Origin: an uncultured Deferribacteraceae bacterium
GTDB lineage: Bacteria > Chrysiogenota > Deferribacteres > Deferribacterales > Mucispirillaceae
Length of the DNA stretch: 42,276 nt
Assembly (NCBI GenBank): GCA_947041165.1
Contig: CAMRCY010000018.1
Span: 1 to 42,276, forward strand
Direction of reading: 5' to 3'
Part shown: in pieces, positions 1-8,801 of the stretch
Layout: each line of letters starts with the position of its first letter
Position numbering within the stretch: position 1 is the first letter of the stretch
Notes under the pieces: model-generated
Seen by the model: the letters and a program-made list of their open reading frames with translations, nothing else
Told to the model about the DNA's origin: nothing
Databases searched by the model: none
Made by a program: the position numbers and the translations under genes

Positions 1-2
1 CT

Positions 3-1343
3 AATTTAACCGACAAAACCAAAGTAACTACATTGGCGTTATATTTGTATACAGACACATCACTTGATATATCCGAATTTACGAACCTTACGGAGCTTAC
101 GTTAATTAATCTAAGAGAATTAACAGGACTTGATCTATCTGCACTCACGAACCTTACGAACATTACGGTAAGTAGTCTAGCTAAATTAAATACACTTGAT
201 CTAGCTAAACAGACGAACCTTACGGAACTTACGGTAGGTTGGCTTGGTAGCGTATCAACACTTGATCTATCTAAACAGACGAACCTGACGGAGCTTACGT
301 TAAAAAGTATGCGTAATTTAACAACACTTACTCTACCAACTAATACACCGAACCTTACGAAACTTACGGTATATGATCTAGGTATAGCAACACTTGATCT
401 AACTAAACTCAAGAACCTTACGAAACTTGATGTACGTCGTCTACACCAGTTAAAAGCAACAACACTTGATCTATCTGCACTCAAGAACCTTACGTACCTT
501 TATGTAAATCATCTCGATATAGCAACACTTGGTCTATCTAAACTCACGAAACTTACGGAACTTCATGTAAATAATCTAGCCACATTAACAACACTTATTC
601 TACCAACTAATGCACCGAACCTTACGAGCCTTAATCTAGTTCATCTAGAGGTATTACAAACACTTGATCTATCTGCACTCACGAACATTACGTACCTTGA
701 TGTATGGAATCTAGATATAGCAACACTTGACCTATCTAAACTCACGAACATTACGAACCTCAATGTAAGTTATCTGGGTATACCAACACTTGATCTATCT
801 AAACTTACGAACCTGACGAAACTCTATGTAGGTGATCTAAGTGGATTAACAACACTTGATCTATCTGCACTCAAGAAACTTACAACACTTAATGTATATG
901 ATCTAGCCAAATTAACAACACTTACTCTACCAACAAATGCACCAAACCTTACGGGACTTGATGTACGTAATCTAGCTAAATTAACAACACTTGATCTATC
1001 TGCACAGACGAACCTTACGAAACTTCAGGTAGATAATCTAAATCAACTAACAACACTTACTCTACCAACCAAGACAAAGAACCTTACGAACCTTATTGTA
1101 AATGATCTAGGTATAGATGAGCTTGATCTATCTAAATTCACTGCGAGTTTAACAACTTTAGATTTAAATATTAACACTGCCCTTAATCAATTAAATCTAG
1201 GAACTAAACCATTTGCAAATAAATTAACCGTAACAGGATTTGGAAATTCAGCGTTGGACAGTATTAATAAAATCACTCACCCTACCAGTAAAATAGAGAT
1301 AACTTTAAAATCTCCAGATATTAATTATTCTCCTAAACCGTAA
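3..1343 (+). CDS. Leucine-rich-repeat protein, C-terminal part (5' end outside window)
   Basis: The frame is open to the left edge of the window: codons before the first possible internal start (TTG at 33) read NLTDKTKVTTL, a block also present in the N-terminal parts of the two following genes. The gene therefore starts upstream and this is only its C-terminal ~446 residues. Visible are about 18 repeats of 21-22 residues of the type LTxLxVxxLxx-LTTLDLSxLTN, with a variant half reading TLTLPTNAPN. A non-repetitive C-terminal cap follows (FANKLTVTGFGN... to INYSPKP) that matches the caps of the next two proteins. By analogy it should be a surface or periplasmic lipoprotein acting by protein binding; no ligand can be named. 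A hairpin terminator follows at 1365. Confidence 0.85.
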   Translation, partial: NLTDKTKVTTLALYLYTDTSLDISEFTNLTELTLINLRELTGLDLSALTNLTNITVSSLAKLNTLDLAKQTNLTELTVGWLGSVSTLDLSKQTNLTELTLKSMRNLTTLTLPTNTPNLTKLTVYDLGIATLDLTKLKNLTKLDVRRLHQLKATTLDLSALKNLTYLYVNHLDIATLGLSKLTKLTELHVNNLATLTTLILPTNAPNLTSLNLVHLEVLQTLDLSALTNITYLDVWNLDIATLDLSKLTNITNLNVSYLGIPTLDLSKLTNLTKLYVGDLSGLTTLDLSALKKLTTLNVYDLAKLTTLTLPTNAPNLTGLDVRNLAKLTTLDLSAQTNLTKLQVDNLNQLTTLTLPTKTKNLTNLIVNDLGIDELDLSKFTASLTTLDLNINTALNQLNLGTKPFANKLTVTGFGNSALDSINKITHPTSKIEITLKSPDINYSPKP

Positions 1344-1364
1344 TAATTTTTTAACCTATATACC

Positions 1365-1394
1365 GAACGCTCTGAAAATGGGCGTTCTTTTTTA
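1365..1394 (+). terminator. Rho-independent terminator after first LRR gene
   Basis: Inverted repeat GAACGC (1365-1370) / GCGTTC (1382-1387) followed directly by a run of T. The same stem recurs after the next two LRR genes. Confidence 0.75.
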
Positions 1395-1460
1395 TTTATT
1401 TTTCATGTAATTTTCATATATTTTTCCATCTATTTTTTATATATTTTTTTATACGATTAA

Positions 1461-1469
1461 TGATATAAT
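1461..1469 (+). promoter_or_regulatory. Extended -10 promoter of second LRR gene
   Basis: TGATATAAT is a perfect -10 (1464-1469) with the TGn extension. No good -35 is visible. The predicted start near 1476 gives a leader of about 85 nt to the ATG at 1561. The third LRR gene has the same 9-mer. Confidence 0.55.
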
Positions 1470-1560
1470 AAATATTACATTATATGAGTTATAATTTTAG
1501 TAGAGATCTGTTTGTTGCGAATACACATATTTTTACAACATTTAATTGGAGAATTATTTT

Positions 1561-4500
1561 ATGAAGTTTCATACGTTCAAATCATTTATATTACTAACTT
1601 TCACAGCGATTATTTTCACAGCGTGTGTTGATGAAAAAACACCACCTCCACCACCAAGCACTAATTGTGCAATAACAGAAACAGATATTAAATGCACAAA
1701 CACTTTAGTAGATGATGATATTGACTTTATTAATATTCATAAAGCAACTATCACATCACTTGATTTAACAGCGATACGAAATATGATAATACAGAAACAG
1801 TTAGATAAGATTACATCAACAGATTTCCCTCTGTTAGATAATCTATCTATCACTGGCAATTATAATCTCACAAGCTTAAACCTAGCAAAATTTCCTGCTC
1901 TTACAAAACTAAGTGCAATAGATGTAACTGGTATTACTGGGTTTAATGATATTAAAAACAAACTAACAACTATAGAGGCATCTAAGGAAAGTGGAATACT
2001 TCTTGCCGATATAATAGGTGTAACTGACAAAACCAAAGTAACAACATTGGGGTTGAGTGGCTATGAAGAGACATCACTTAATATATCTGAATTTACGAAC
2101 CTTACGAACCTTAATTTAGATTCTATGAACTTAATAACACTTGATATATCTAAACTCAAGAAACTTACAAAACTAAGTGAAGACGGTATAGAGAAGATTA
2201 CTGGGTTTGATGATATTAAAAACAATCTCACAACTATAGACATATCTAGTGGAAGTGGAATAAAACTTGCCGATATAATGGGTATAGCCGACAAAACCAA
2301 AGTAACTACATTGCAACTAATTGGTTATGAAGAGGTTACACTTGATCTATCTGGATTTACGAACCTTACGAGCCTTACATTATATCATATACCTATAACA
2401 ACACTTACTCTACCAACTGAGGCAAATAACCTTACGAACCTTGAGTTATATAATATATCTATAAGGACACTTGATCTGTCGGCACTCACGAACCTTAGGA
2501 AACTTAAGGTATGGAATCTAGATATAGCAACACTTGATCTTTCAGCACTCAAGAGACTTACGAACCTTAGGGTAGATTATCAAGATATAGCAACACTTAC
2601 TCTACCAACTGAGGGAAATAACCTTAAAACACTTATTGTAAAACAACTACCCAAATTAACCAAACTTGATCTGTCGGCACTCGCGAAACTTACGGAGCTT
2701 CATGTAGAGAGTATGACTGGCTTAACAGGACTTGATCTGTCTAAACTCAAGAGCCTTACGAAACTTGAGATAACGTATATGGGTAACTTAACAACACTTG
2801 ATCTATCTGCACTCAAGAACCTTACGAACCTTAGGGTACATGACCTAGGTATACAAACACTTGATATATCTGCACTCACGAACCTTGCGAAACTTACGGT
2901 ATGGAGTATCGATAAGTTGACAACACTTGATCTGTCGAAACTCACGAACCTTACGAAACTTGAGGTAGAGTATATGAGTAACTTACCAACACTTGATCTA
3001 TCTGCACAGACGAACCTTACAACACTTAATGTATATGATATAGCCAACTTAACAACACTTGATCTGTCGGCACTCACGAACCTTACGAAGCTTTATGCAA
3101 GTCGTCTACCCGTGTTAACCAAACTTGATCTGTCTAAACTCACAAACATTACGGAGCTTACTGCAAGTGATCTACCCGAGTTAACAACACTTGATCTACC
3201 AGCTAATGCAAAAAACCTTACGGATATTGATGTACATGATATACCCAAATTAATAACACTTGATCTACCAACTAATGCACCGAACCTTACGGAGCTTACG
3301 TTAATTAATCTAGGTAAATTAACAACACTGACTCTACCAACTAATGCACCGAACCTTACGAACCTTACGGTAGAGAATACGTATAGTTTAATAACACTTA
3401 CTCTACCAACTAATGCACCGAACCTTACGAACCTTAATATAGTTTATCTAGATCAATTAAAAACACTTGATCTACCAACTAATGCAAAAAACCTTACAAG
3501 ACTTAAGATATATAGTCTAGATCGATTAAAAACACTTGATCTATCTGGATTTACGAACCTTACGAGCCTTGAGGTAGATACTCTACCTATAAACGAGCTT
3601 AATCTATCTGCACTTACGAACCTTACGAACCTTAAGGTAACTAGCCTATCTCTAAGAACATTTGATCTATCGAAACTCACGAACCTTACGAACCTTAATA
3701 TATATAATCTAGATATACACACACTTAATTTATCTAAACTTACGAACCTTACGAAACTTAGTGTAAGTACTCTATTCATGTTAAGGACACTTGATCTTTC
3801 TGCGCTCACGAACCTTACGGAGCTTAATGTAGAGTATATCGGGGACTTAATAACACTTACTCTACCAACTAATACACCGAACCTTACGAACCTTAGGGTA
3901 TATAAGCTAGGTATACAAACACTTGATCTGTCGACACTCACGAACCTTACGGAGCTTAAGGTAGGGTATATGGGTAAGTTAACAACACTTGATCTGTCGG
4001 CACTCAAGAACCTTACGAACCTTATTGTAAAAGATATGACTGTACTAAATACACTTGATCTACCTGCACTCAAGAAACTTACGAACCTTGAGATAACTGA
4101 CTTATCTATACAAACACTTGATCTATCAAAACTCACGAACCTTACGGAGCTTATGGTATGGAATATGAATAAGTTAACAACACTTGATCTATCTGAACTC
4201 AAGAACCTTACGTTCCTTAATGTAAATGATCTACCCGAGTTAACAACACTTGATCTATCTGCACTCACGAACCTTACAACACTACTTAAGGTAAAGGTAA
4301 GTGATCTAAGAGGATTAACAACACTTACTCTACCAGCTGAGGCAAATAACCTTACGGAACTTGAGCTAAGTAGTATGACTGCACTAAATACACTTGATCT
4401 GTCTAAACTCACGAACCTTACGAGCCTTTATTTATATGAACTAAATAATTTATCAGCACTTACTCTACCAACTGAGGCAAAGAACCTTACGGAGCTTAGT

Positions 4501-4812
4501 GTAAATAATCTAAGTATAGATGAGCTTGATCTATCTAAATTCACGAACCTTACGAGCCTTCAGGTAGATAATCTAAATAAACTAACAACACTTGATATAT
4601 CTAAATTCACTGCGAGTTTAACAACTTTAGAATTAGATAGTAATGAGAAACTTACAACATTAAATTTAGGAGATAAATCATTTGTAAATAAATTAATAGT
4701 AAGAGGAAGTGGAAATACGGCGTTAGACAATATTAATAAAATCACTTTCAAGCAAGATAAAAACATAACGATAACTTTAAGAAATCCAAATATTAATTAT
4801 CCTGCACCTTAA
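1561..4812 (+). CDS. Giant leucine-rich-repeat lipoprotein (1083 aa)
   Basis: The ATG at 1561 is chosen because GGAGA (1548-1552) lies 8 nt before it; an in-frame TTG at 1546 would overlap that ribosome binding site. The protein starts with a lipoprotein signal: a short basic start, hydrophobic core LLTFTAIIFTA, and lipobox F19-T20-A21-C22. A proline-rich spacer follows, then a Cys-containing N-terminal region (TNCAI...IKCTN). Next come two copies of a block beginning GFNDIKN/GFDDIKN and ending DKTKVTTL, then roughly 40 LRR units of 21-22 residues. Each unit divides into two similar halves, LTxLxVxxLxx and LTTLDLSxLTN, and many units carry NLT. The C-terminal cap ends NPNINYPAP. It is probably anchored in the outer membrane as a binding or adhesion protein. 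The function is inferred from fold only. Long open frames on the opposite strand are by-products of the repeats. Confidence 0.9.
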   Translation: MKFHTFKSFILLTFTAIIFTACVDEKTPPPPPSTNCAITETDIKCTNTLVDDDIDFINIHKATITSLDLTAIRNMIIQKQLDKITSTDFPLLDNLSITGNYNLTSLNLAKFPALTKLSAIDVTGITGFNDIKNKLTTIEASKESGILLADIIGVTDKTKVTTLGLSGYEETSLNISEFTNLTNLNLDSMNLITLDISKLKKLTKLSEDGIEKITGFDDIKNNLTTIDISSGSGIKLADIMGIADKTKVTTLQLIGYEEVTLDLSGFTNLTSLTLYHIPITTLTLPTEANNLTNLELYNISIRTLDLSALTNLRKLKVWNLDIATLDLSALKRLTNLRVDYQDIATLTLPTEGNNLKTLIVKQLPKLTKLDLSALAKLTELHVESMTGLTGLDLSKLKSLTKLEITYMGNLTTLDLSALKNLTNLRVHDLGIQTLDISALTNLAKLTVWSIDKLTTLDLSKLTNLTKLEVEYMSNLPTLDLSAQTNLTTLNVYDIANLTTLDLSALTNLTKLYASRLPVLTKLDLSKLTNITELTASDLPELTTLDLPANAKNLTDIDVHDIPKLITLDLPTNAPNLTELTLINLGKLTTLTLPTNAPNLTNLTVENTYSLITLTLPTNAPNLTNLNIVYLDQLKTLDLPTNAKNLTRLKIYSLDRLKTLDLSGFTNLTSLEVDTLPINELNLSALTNLTNLKVTSLSLRTFDLSKLTNLTNLNIYNLDIHTLNLSKLTNLTKLSVSTLFMLRTLDLSALTNLTELNVEYIGDLITLTLPTNTPNLTNLRVYKLGIQTLDLSTLTNLTELKVGYMGKLTTLDLSALKNLTNLIVKDMTVLNTLDLPALKKLTNLEITDLSIQTLDLSKLTNLTELMVWNMNKLTTLDLSELKNLTFLNVNDLPELTTLDLSALTNLTTLLKVKVSDLRGLTTLTLPAEANNLTELELSSMTALNTLDLSKLTNLTSLYLYELNNLSALTLPTEAKNLTELSVNNLSIDELDLSKFTNLTSLQVDNLNKLTTLDISKFTASLTTLELDSNEKLTTLNLGDKSFVNKLIVRGSGNTALDNINKITFKQDKNITITLRNPNINYPAP

Positions 4813-4842
4813 TATTTTTTTTAAAAGATAGAGAATTATAAT

Positions 4843-4873
4843 GAACGCTGAATTTATCGGCGTTCTTTTTTTA
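4843..4873 (+). terminator. Rho-independent terminator after second LRR gene
   Basis: GAACGC (4843-4848) and GCGTTC (4860-4865) form the stem, followed by eight T. The sequence from the end of the coding region (4801) to here is essentially identical to 7080-7152 after the third LRR gene. Confidence 0.8.
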
Positions 4874-4961
4874 TAAAAATTTAAACATAATTAATCCAAT
4901 CTAGTTGCGAATAACTATTCTTTTTTACATAAACATATCTATATGTTTTTACTAATACTTA

Positions 4962-4970
4962 TGATATAAT
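4962..4970 (+). promoter_or_regulatory. Extended -10 promoter of third LRR gene
   Basis: TGATATAAT, identical to the 9-mer at 1461-1469. The predicted start near 4977 gives a leader of about 95 nt. No strong -35 is visible. Confidence 0.55.
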
Positions 4971-5072
4971 ATAGAGTATATCTGTGCTTGATAAAATACT
5001 TAAGTCTGTATATATTTATAGAAATACATTTACATCTATTTATATCACAACATTTAATCGGAGATTTATTTT

Positions 5073-7091
5073 ATGAAATTCAACACGTTCAAATCATTTA
5101 TGTTACTAACTTTCACAGCGATTATTTTCACAGCATGTGCTGATGAGAAAACTAGTGGAGGCGATACTCCACCACCCATAATACCAATCATATCAAGCAC
5201 GAATTGTACAATGACAGGCACAGACACTAAATGCACAAACATTTTAGTAGATGATGATATTGACTTTATTAATATTCATAAAGCAACTATCACATCACTT
5301 GATTTAACAGCGACACAAAATATGATAACACAGAAACAGTTAGATAATATCACATCAATACCTTTCCCTCTGTTAAATAATCTATCTATATCGAATAATA
5401 CGCAACTAACAAGCTTAAACCTAGTGGAATTTCCTGCTCTTACAAAACTAAGTGCAATGTTTGTAAGTAATATTACTGGGTTTAATGATATTAAAAACAA
5501 CCTCACAACTATAGAAGTATCTAAGGAAAGTGGAATACCTCTTGCCGATATAACTGGAATAAAGGACAAAACTAAAGTAACAAAATTAGAGTTGCATGAT
5601 TATATAGATACAACACTTGATATATCTGGATTTACAAACCTTACGAGCCTTAATGTACAAAATCTAGCAAAACTTGAAGCACTTGATCTATCTAAACTCA
5701 CGAAACTTACGAAACTTAATGTACAAAATCTAGCAAAACTTGAAGCACTTGATCTATCTGCACAGACGAACCTTACGTACCTTATGGTAACTTTGCTTAG
5801 TAGCGTACCAACACTTGAGCTAGCTAAACTCACGAACCTTACGTACCTTGAGATAGGTGATCTAAATCAATTAAATACACTTGATCTATCTAAACTCACG
5901 AACCTTACGAGCCTTAAGGTACAGGGTCTATATAAACTAACAACACTTGATCTATCTGCACTCACGAACCTTACGGAGCTTTATTTAAGTAGTCTTGGTA
6001 CATTAAGTACGCTTGAACTATCTAAACTCACGAACCTTACGGAGCTTAAGGTAGAGTATATGGGTAACTTAACAACACTTGATCTATCTAAACTCACGAA
6101 CCTTACGAAACTTAGTGTAAGTAGTCTAGGTATAACAACACTTGATCTATCTAAACTCACGAACCTTACGAACCTTAATATAGAGGGTCTAACTATAAGC
6201 GAGTTTGATCTAGCTAAACTCACGAACCTTACGAGCATTGCGGTAAATAGTCTAGCTGAAATAAAAACACTTAATTTATCTGCACAGACGAACCTTACGA
6301 AACTTAGTGTAAGTGGGCTTGATAAATTAGATACACTTGATCTATCTGCACAGACGAACCTTACGAGCCTTACGGTAGAGAGTCTACCTAAACCAGATAC
6401 ACTTGATCTATCTAAACTCACGAATCTTACGGAGCTTTATCTAGAGAATCTAATTTTACTAACAACACTTACTCTACCAACTGGGGCAACGAATCTTACG
6501 AGCCTTACGGTAAATGATCTAGGTCTATTAGCCAAACTTAATCTAGCTAAACTCACGAACCTTACAAAACTAAGTGCAATCGATACAACGAATATTACTG
6601 GGTTTAATGATATTAAAAACAACCTCACAACTATAGCGGTGTCACTTAAATCTGTAACAAACCTTGCCGATATAACTGGCATGGTGGACAAAACTAAAGT
6701 AACAGAATTAGAGTTGCGTAATTATAAAATTACAGCACTTGATATATCTGGATTTACGAACCTTACGAGCCTTACGGTAAATGCTCTAGAGGAACTAACC
6801 AAACTTGATCTATCTAAACTCACGAACCTTACGAACCTTACGGTAAGTAATCTAGCTGAAATAAAAACACTTGATCTATCTAAACTCACTGCTAGTTTAA
6901 CAACTTTAGGATTATATTCTAACACTGCCCTTGCAACATTAAATCTAGGAACTACATCATTTGTAAATAAATTAAAAGTGACAGGAGTGAGTAATACGAA
7001 GTTAACGGAAATTGGACAAATCACCTTCTTGAAAGATGAAAACATAAAGATCAGTTTTAGAAATCCACCACTTACTTATCCTGCACCTTAA
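5073..7091 (+). CDS. Leucine-rich-repeat lipoprotein (672 aa)
   Basis: ATG at 5073 with GGAG at 5060-5063. The last ~35 nt before the ATG closely match those of the second LRR gene. The signal peptide is almost the same (LLTFTAIIFTAC, lipidated Cys22), with a Pro/Ser-rich spacer and the same two-Cys N-terminal region (TNCTM...TKCTN). The GFNDIKN...DKTKVT block occurs twice: near residues 135-175 and again at about residues 509-550, after some 16 LRR units. A few more repeats and the shared cap (NPPLTYPAP) close the protein. The repeats have the same half-unit pattern as in the upstream paralogues. It is likely a cell-envelope binding protein sitting in the outer membrane. Duplication of a common ancestor is clear; the ligand is unknown. 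Confidence 0.9.
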   Translation: MKFNTFKSFMLLTFTAIIFTACADEKTSGGDTPPPIIPIISSTNCTMTGTDTKCTNILVDDDIDFINIHKATITSLDLTATQNMITQKQLDNITSIPFPLLNNLSISNNTQLTSLNLVEFPALTKLSAMFVSNITGFNDIKNNLTTIEVSKESGIPLADITGIKDKTKVTKLELHDYIDTTLDISGFTNLTSLNVQNLAKLEALDLSKLTKLTKLNVQNLAKLEALDLSAQTNLTYLMVTLLSSVPTLELAKLTNLTYLEIGDLNQLNTLDLSKLTNLTSLKVQGLYKLTTLDLSALTNLTELYLSSLGTLSTLELSKLTNLTELKVEYMGNLTTLDLSKLTNLTKLSVSSLGITTLDLSKLTNLTNLNIEGLTISEFDLAKLTNLTSIAVNSLAEIKTLNLSAQTNLTKLSVSGLDKLDTLDLSAQTNLTSLTVESLPKPDTLDLSKLTNLTELYLENLILLTTLTLPTGATNLTSLTVNDLGLLAKLNLAKLTNLTKLSAIDTTNITGFNDIKNNLTTIAVSLKSVTNLADITGMVDKTKVTELELRNYKITALDISGFTNLTSLTVNALEELTKLDLSKLTNLTNLTVSNLAEIKTLDLSKLTASLTTLGLYSNTALATLNLGTTSFVNKLKVTGVSNTKLTEIGQITFLKDENIKISFRNPPLTYPAP

Positions 7092-7121
7092 TATTTTTTT
7101 TAAAAGATAGAGAATTATAAT

Positions 7122-7152
7122 GAACGCTGAATTTATCGGCGTTCTTTTTTTA
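7122..7152 (+). terminator. Rho-independent terminator after third LRR gene
   Basis: Same GAACGC/GCGTTC stem (7122-7127 and 7139-7144) plus T-run as after the other two LRR genes. Confidence 0.8.
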
Positions 7153-7433
7153 TCTATAAAACTAGTCCTACAACTCCCTTATCGGCATTCTTTTTTTATC
7201 TATAAATAAACTTAATCTATCTCTCATATCATTCTTTTTTTTTACATAAAAATACATATAAAATTAATCCGATCGCTCCCTTATCCTTATCCTTCTACTT
7301 TTTCATTATTTTTTATCTATATATTTTGACTGATATTTAGCATATATTTGAGACTATATACGTCTACCTAAACCAATAGCAGAAGTAATTATGAACCGAT
7401 AATTAAAATATAAAACCGTAAAATAGCACAACA

Positions 7434-7464
7434 AAAAAAGGATAGATTTAACTCTATCCTTTTA
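7434..7464 (-). terminator. Terminator of trxA
   Basis: Read on the minus strand, AAAGGATAGA and TCTATCCTTT form a 10-bp stem with a 6-nt loop followed by a run of T, about 33 nt after the trxA stop codon. Confidence 0.85.
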
Positions 7465-7496
7465 TGTATAATCTACAAATTAGTTAAAACTAATTA

Positions 7497-7814
7497 TTAT
7501 AAATGTTTATTGATCGCATCAACGTAAGCTGTACGTGGTTGAACTGCTATAAACTGCTCAACAACTGCACCATCTTTAAACAGTAAAACAGTTGGTATAG
7601 TCATAATGTTGTACTCAGCAGCTAGCTCCTGATTATCATCAACATTAATCTTAACAACTTTAGCTTTGCCATCAAACTCTTTCTGTAACTCGTCTATAAC
7701 TGGAGTTAACATCTTGCATGGCATACACCAATCAGCCCAAAAATCTACTAAAACAGGTACTGATGATTTCAGTACTTCTGACTCAAAATTACTTGCGTTT
7801 ATCTCTAATGCCAT
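7497..7814 (-). CDS. trxA: Thioredoxin with WCMPC active site
   Basis: A 105-residue single-domain thioredoxin, the normal length. It is a cytoplasmic protein-disulfide reductase that passes electrons from thioredoxin reductase to targets such as ribonucleotide reductase. Visible features are the strand VLVDFWADW, the redox pair Cys30/Cys33 in WCMPC, and the cis-proline Pro74 in MTIPT. The usual motif is WCGPC; Met in the second position is a variant that can shift redox potential or partner choice. The usual C-terminal VGAxP is VQP here. The start is fixed by AGGAG (7822-7826) with 7-nt spacing. It is monocistronic, with its own promoter at 7868-7896 and terminator at 7434-7464. Confidence 0.93.
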   Translation of the reverse strand: MALEINASNFESEVLKSSVPVLVDFWADWCMPCKMLTPVIDELQKEFDGKAKVVKINVDDNQELAAEYNIMTIPTVLLFKDGAVVEQFIAVQPRTAYVDAINKHL

Positions 7815-7867
7815 ATCTAATCTCCTCTATCACTTTTTTTTAATTATTAATTAATTAATCAATTCGC

Positions 7868-7896
7868 ATTATCTATTCATTTCTGATAATTGTCAA
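7868..7896 (-). promoter_or_regulatory. Vegetative promoter of trxA
   Basis: On the minus strand: TTGACA (7891-7896), 17-nt spacer, GATAAT (7868-7873). The predicted start near 7861 leaves a leader of about 47 nt before the ATG. Confidence 0.75.
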
Positions 7897-7994
7897 TCAA
7901 AATTGATTAAGTATATTATTCTCTAAACTATAACTCTCATACAATTATAAACATATCTCAACTTATAATTAACACAACTCTAAATATATAGTAA

Positions 7995-8801
7995 CTAACT
8001 AATTATAAATATACAAGTCTTCTTATCTATACACGAAACACAAGTTTCTGAAAACGAATACTTGCACCCCATAGATATGCCAAGCCTTGATATCGCAAAA
8101 TCATACTTAGCTGGATCTCTCGGATTTAACTCTCTAAAATAACCGCTGATCTTATCAAGAGATACTTTAGGCGACGCACTACTCGATACTATGCCCATAT
8201 TAACTGCCGCTCGTTTTATATGAGTGTCAACGGGCATATACAACATGCTCGGTTGAAAAATTTTACCCTTCCATAAACCTAAATCAATCTCATCTTTGCG
8301 AATCATCCATCGCAAAAACATCATAAGTCGCTTTGATGCAGATTTGCCTGGTATCGGAAATAAAAAATTCACACCGTTCGTCATCTCTTTAAACTCATTA
8401 CGAATATCTGCTATAGAGAAACTTAAACAATCATCAATTCCTTTATCTGCATGACGCTCAAATATAGATCTAACCGATCCATATCTATCATATAACCTAT
8501 TTATCATAAGTGAGTAACTTGCAACATCTGCGACTGTCTGAAAACGATAGTAAAGAGTGTCATTACTAAAACTGTTCAGCTTGATCGGATCTGTTCCTGC
8601 ATAAGCAAAATAATTTGTTAAAAAATTCTTAATAGCTTTTACATTACCATATGCAAAAAGTGCAGATGTGAATGCTATAAACTCTGTGTTGCCATCAACT
8701 ACATGAGGGAAATGTATCGGATCAGTTTCTATAAAATCCTTAGAGTTATATCGCTTATAGATCTCTTCAAAATAATCTTTACGCTTATCTTCACTCATCA
8801 T
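7995..8801 (-). CDS. TIGR02757/DUF2400 protein with endonuclease III-like features
   Basis: A 268-residue protein that I recognise as the TIGR02757 (DUF2400) family, function not established. Two features recall the HhH-GPD DNA glycosylases. The first is VDTHIKRAA at 191-199, matching the EndoIII segment VDTHIFR that carries the catalytic aspartate. The second is four C-terminal cysteines at 246, 254, 257 and 263 (C-x7-C-x2-C-x5-C), close to the C-x6-C-x2-C-x5-C cluster of EndoIII. A short PGK-containing segment at 151-160 sits where the helix-hairpin-helix would be, but the EndoIII catalytic lysine is not clearly retained. The start codon overlaps the stop of the upstream radical SAM gene (TAATG), so the two are translationally coupled. 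A DNA-binding Fe-S role is inference. Confidence 0.8.
   Translation of the reverse strand: MMSEDKRKDYFEEIYKRYNSKDFIETDPIHFPHVVDGNTEFIAFTSALFAYGNVKAIKNFLTNYFAYAGTDPIKLNSFSNDTLYYRFQTVADVASYSLMINRLYDRYGSVRSIFERHADKGIDDCLSFSIADIRNEFKEMTNGVNFLFPIPGKSASKRLMMFLRWMIRKDEIDLGLWKGKIFQPSMLYMPVDTHIKRAAVNMGIVSSSASPKVSLDKISGYFRELNPRDPAKYDFAISRLGISMGCKYSFSETCVSCIDKKTCIFIIS

Larger units (their letters stand above)
7092..7496. other. Intergenic region with decayed terminator copies
   Basis: The region holds the terminator of the third LRR gene, a partial second copy of that terminator's right arm plus T-run and downstream bases (7177-7206), a third T-rich block near 7230, and the trxA terminator. I see no gene in it. 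Confidence 0.6.

Noticed and set aside
3453-4412. Long minus-strand open frame (319 codons) inside the second LRR gene, plus similar ones at 2061, 2700, 5600, 5981, 6437 and 6722
   Set aside because: Each is the complement of the LRR repeats; the peptides are monotonous RFVSxDRSSV strings created by the repeat unit, with no ribosome binding site and no independent features.
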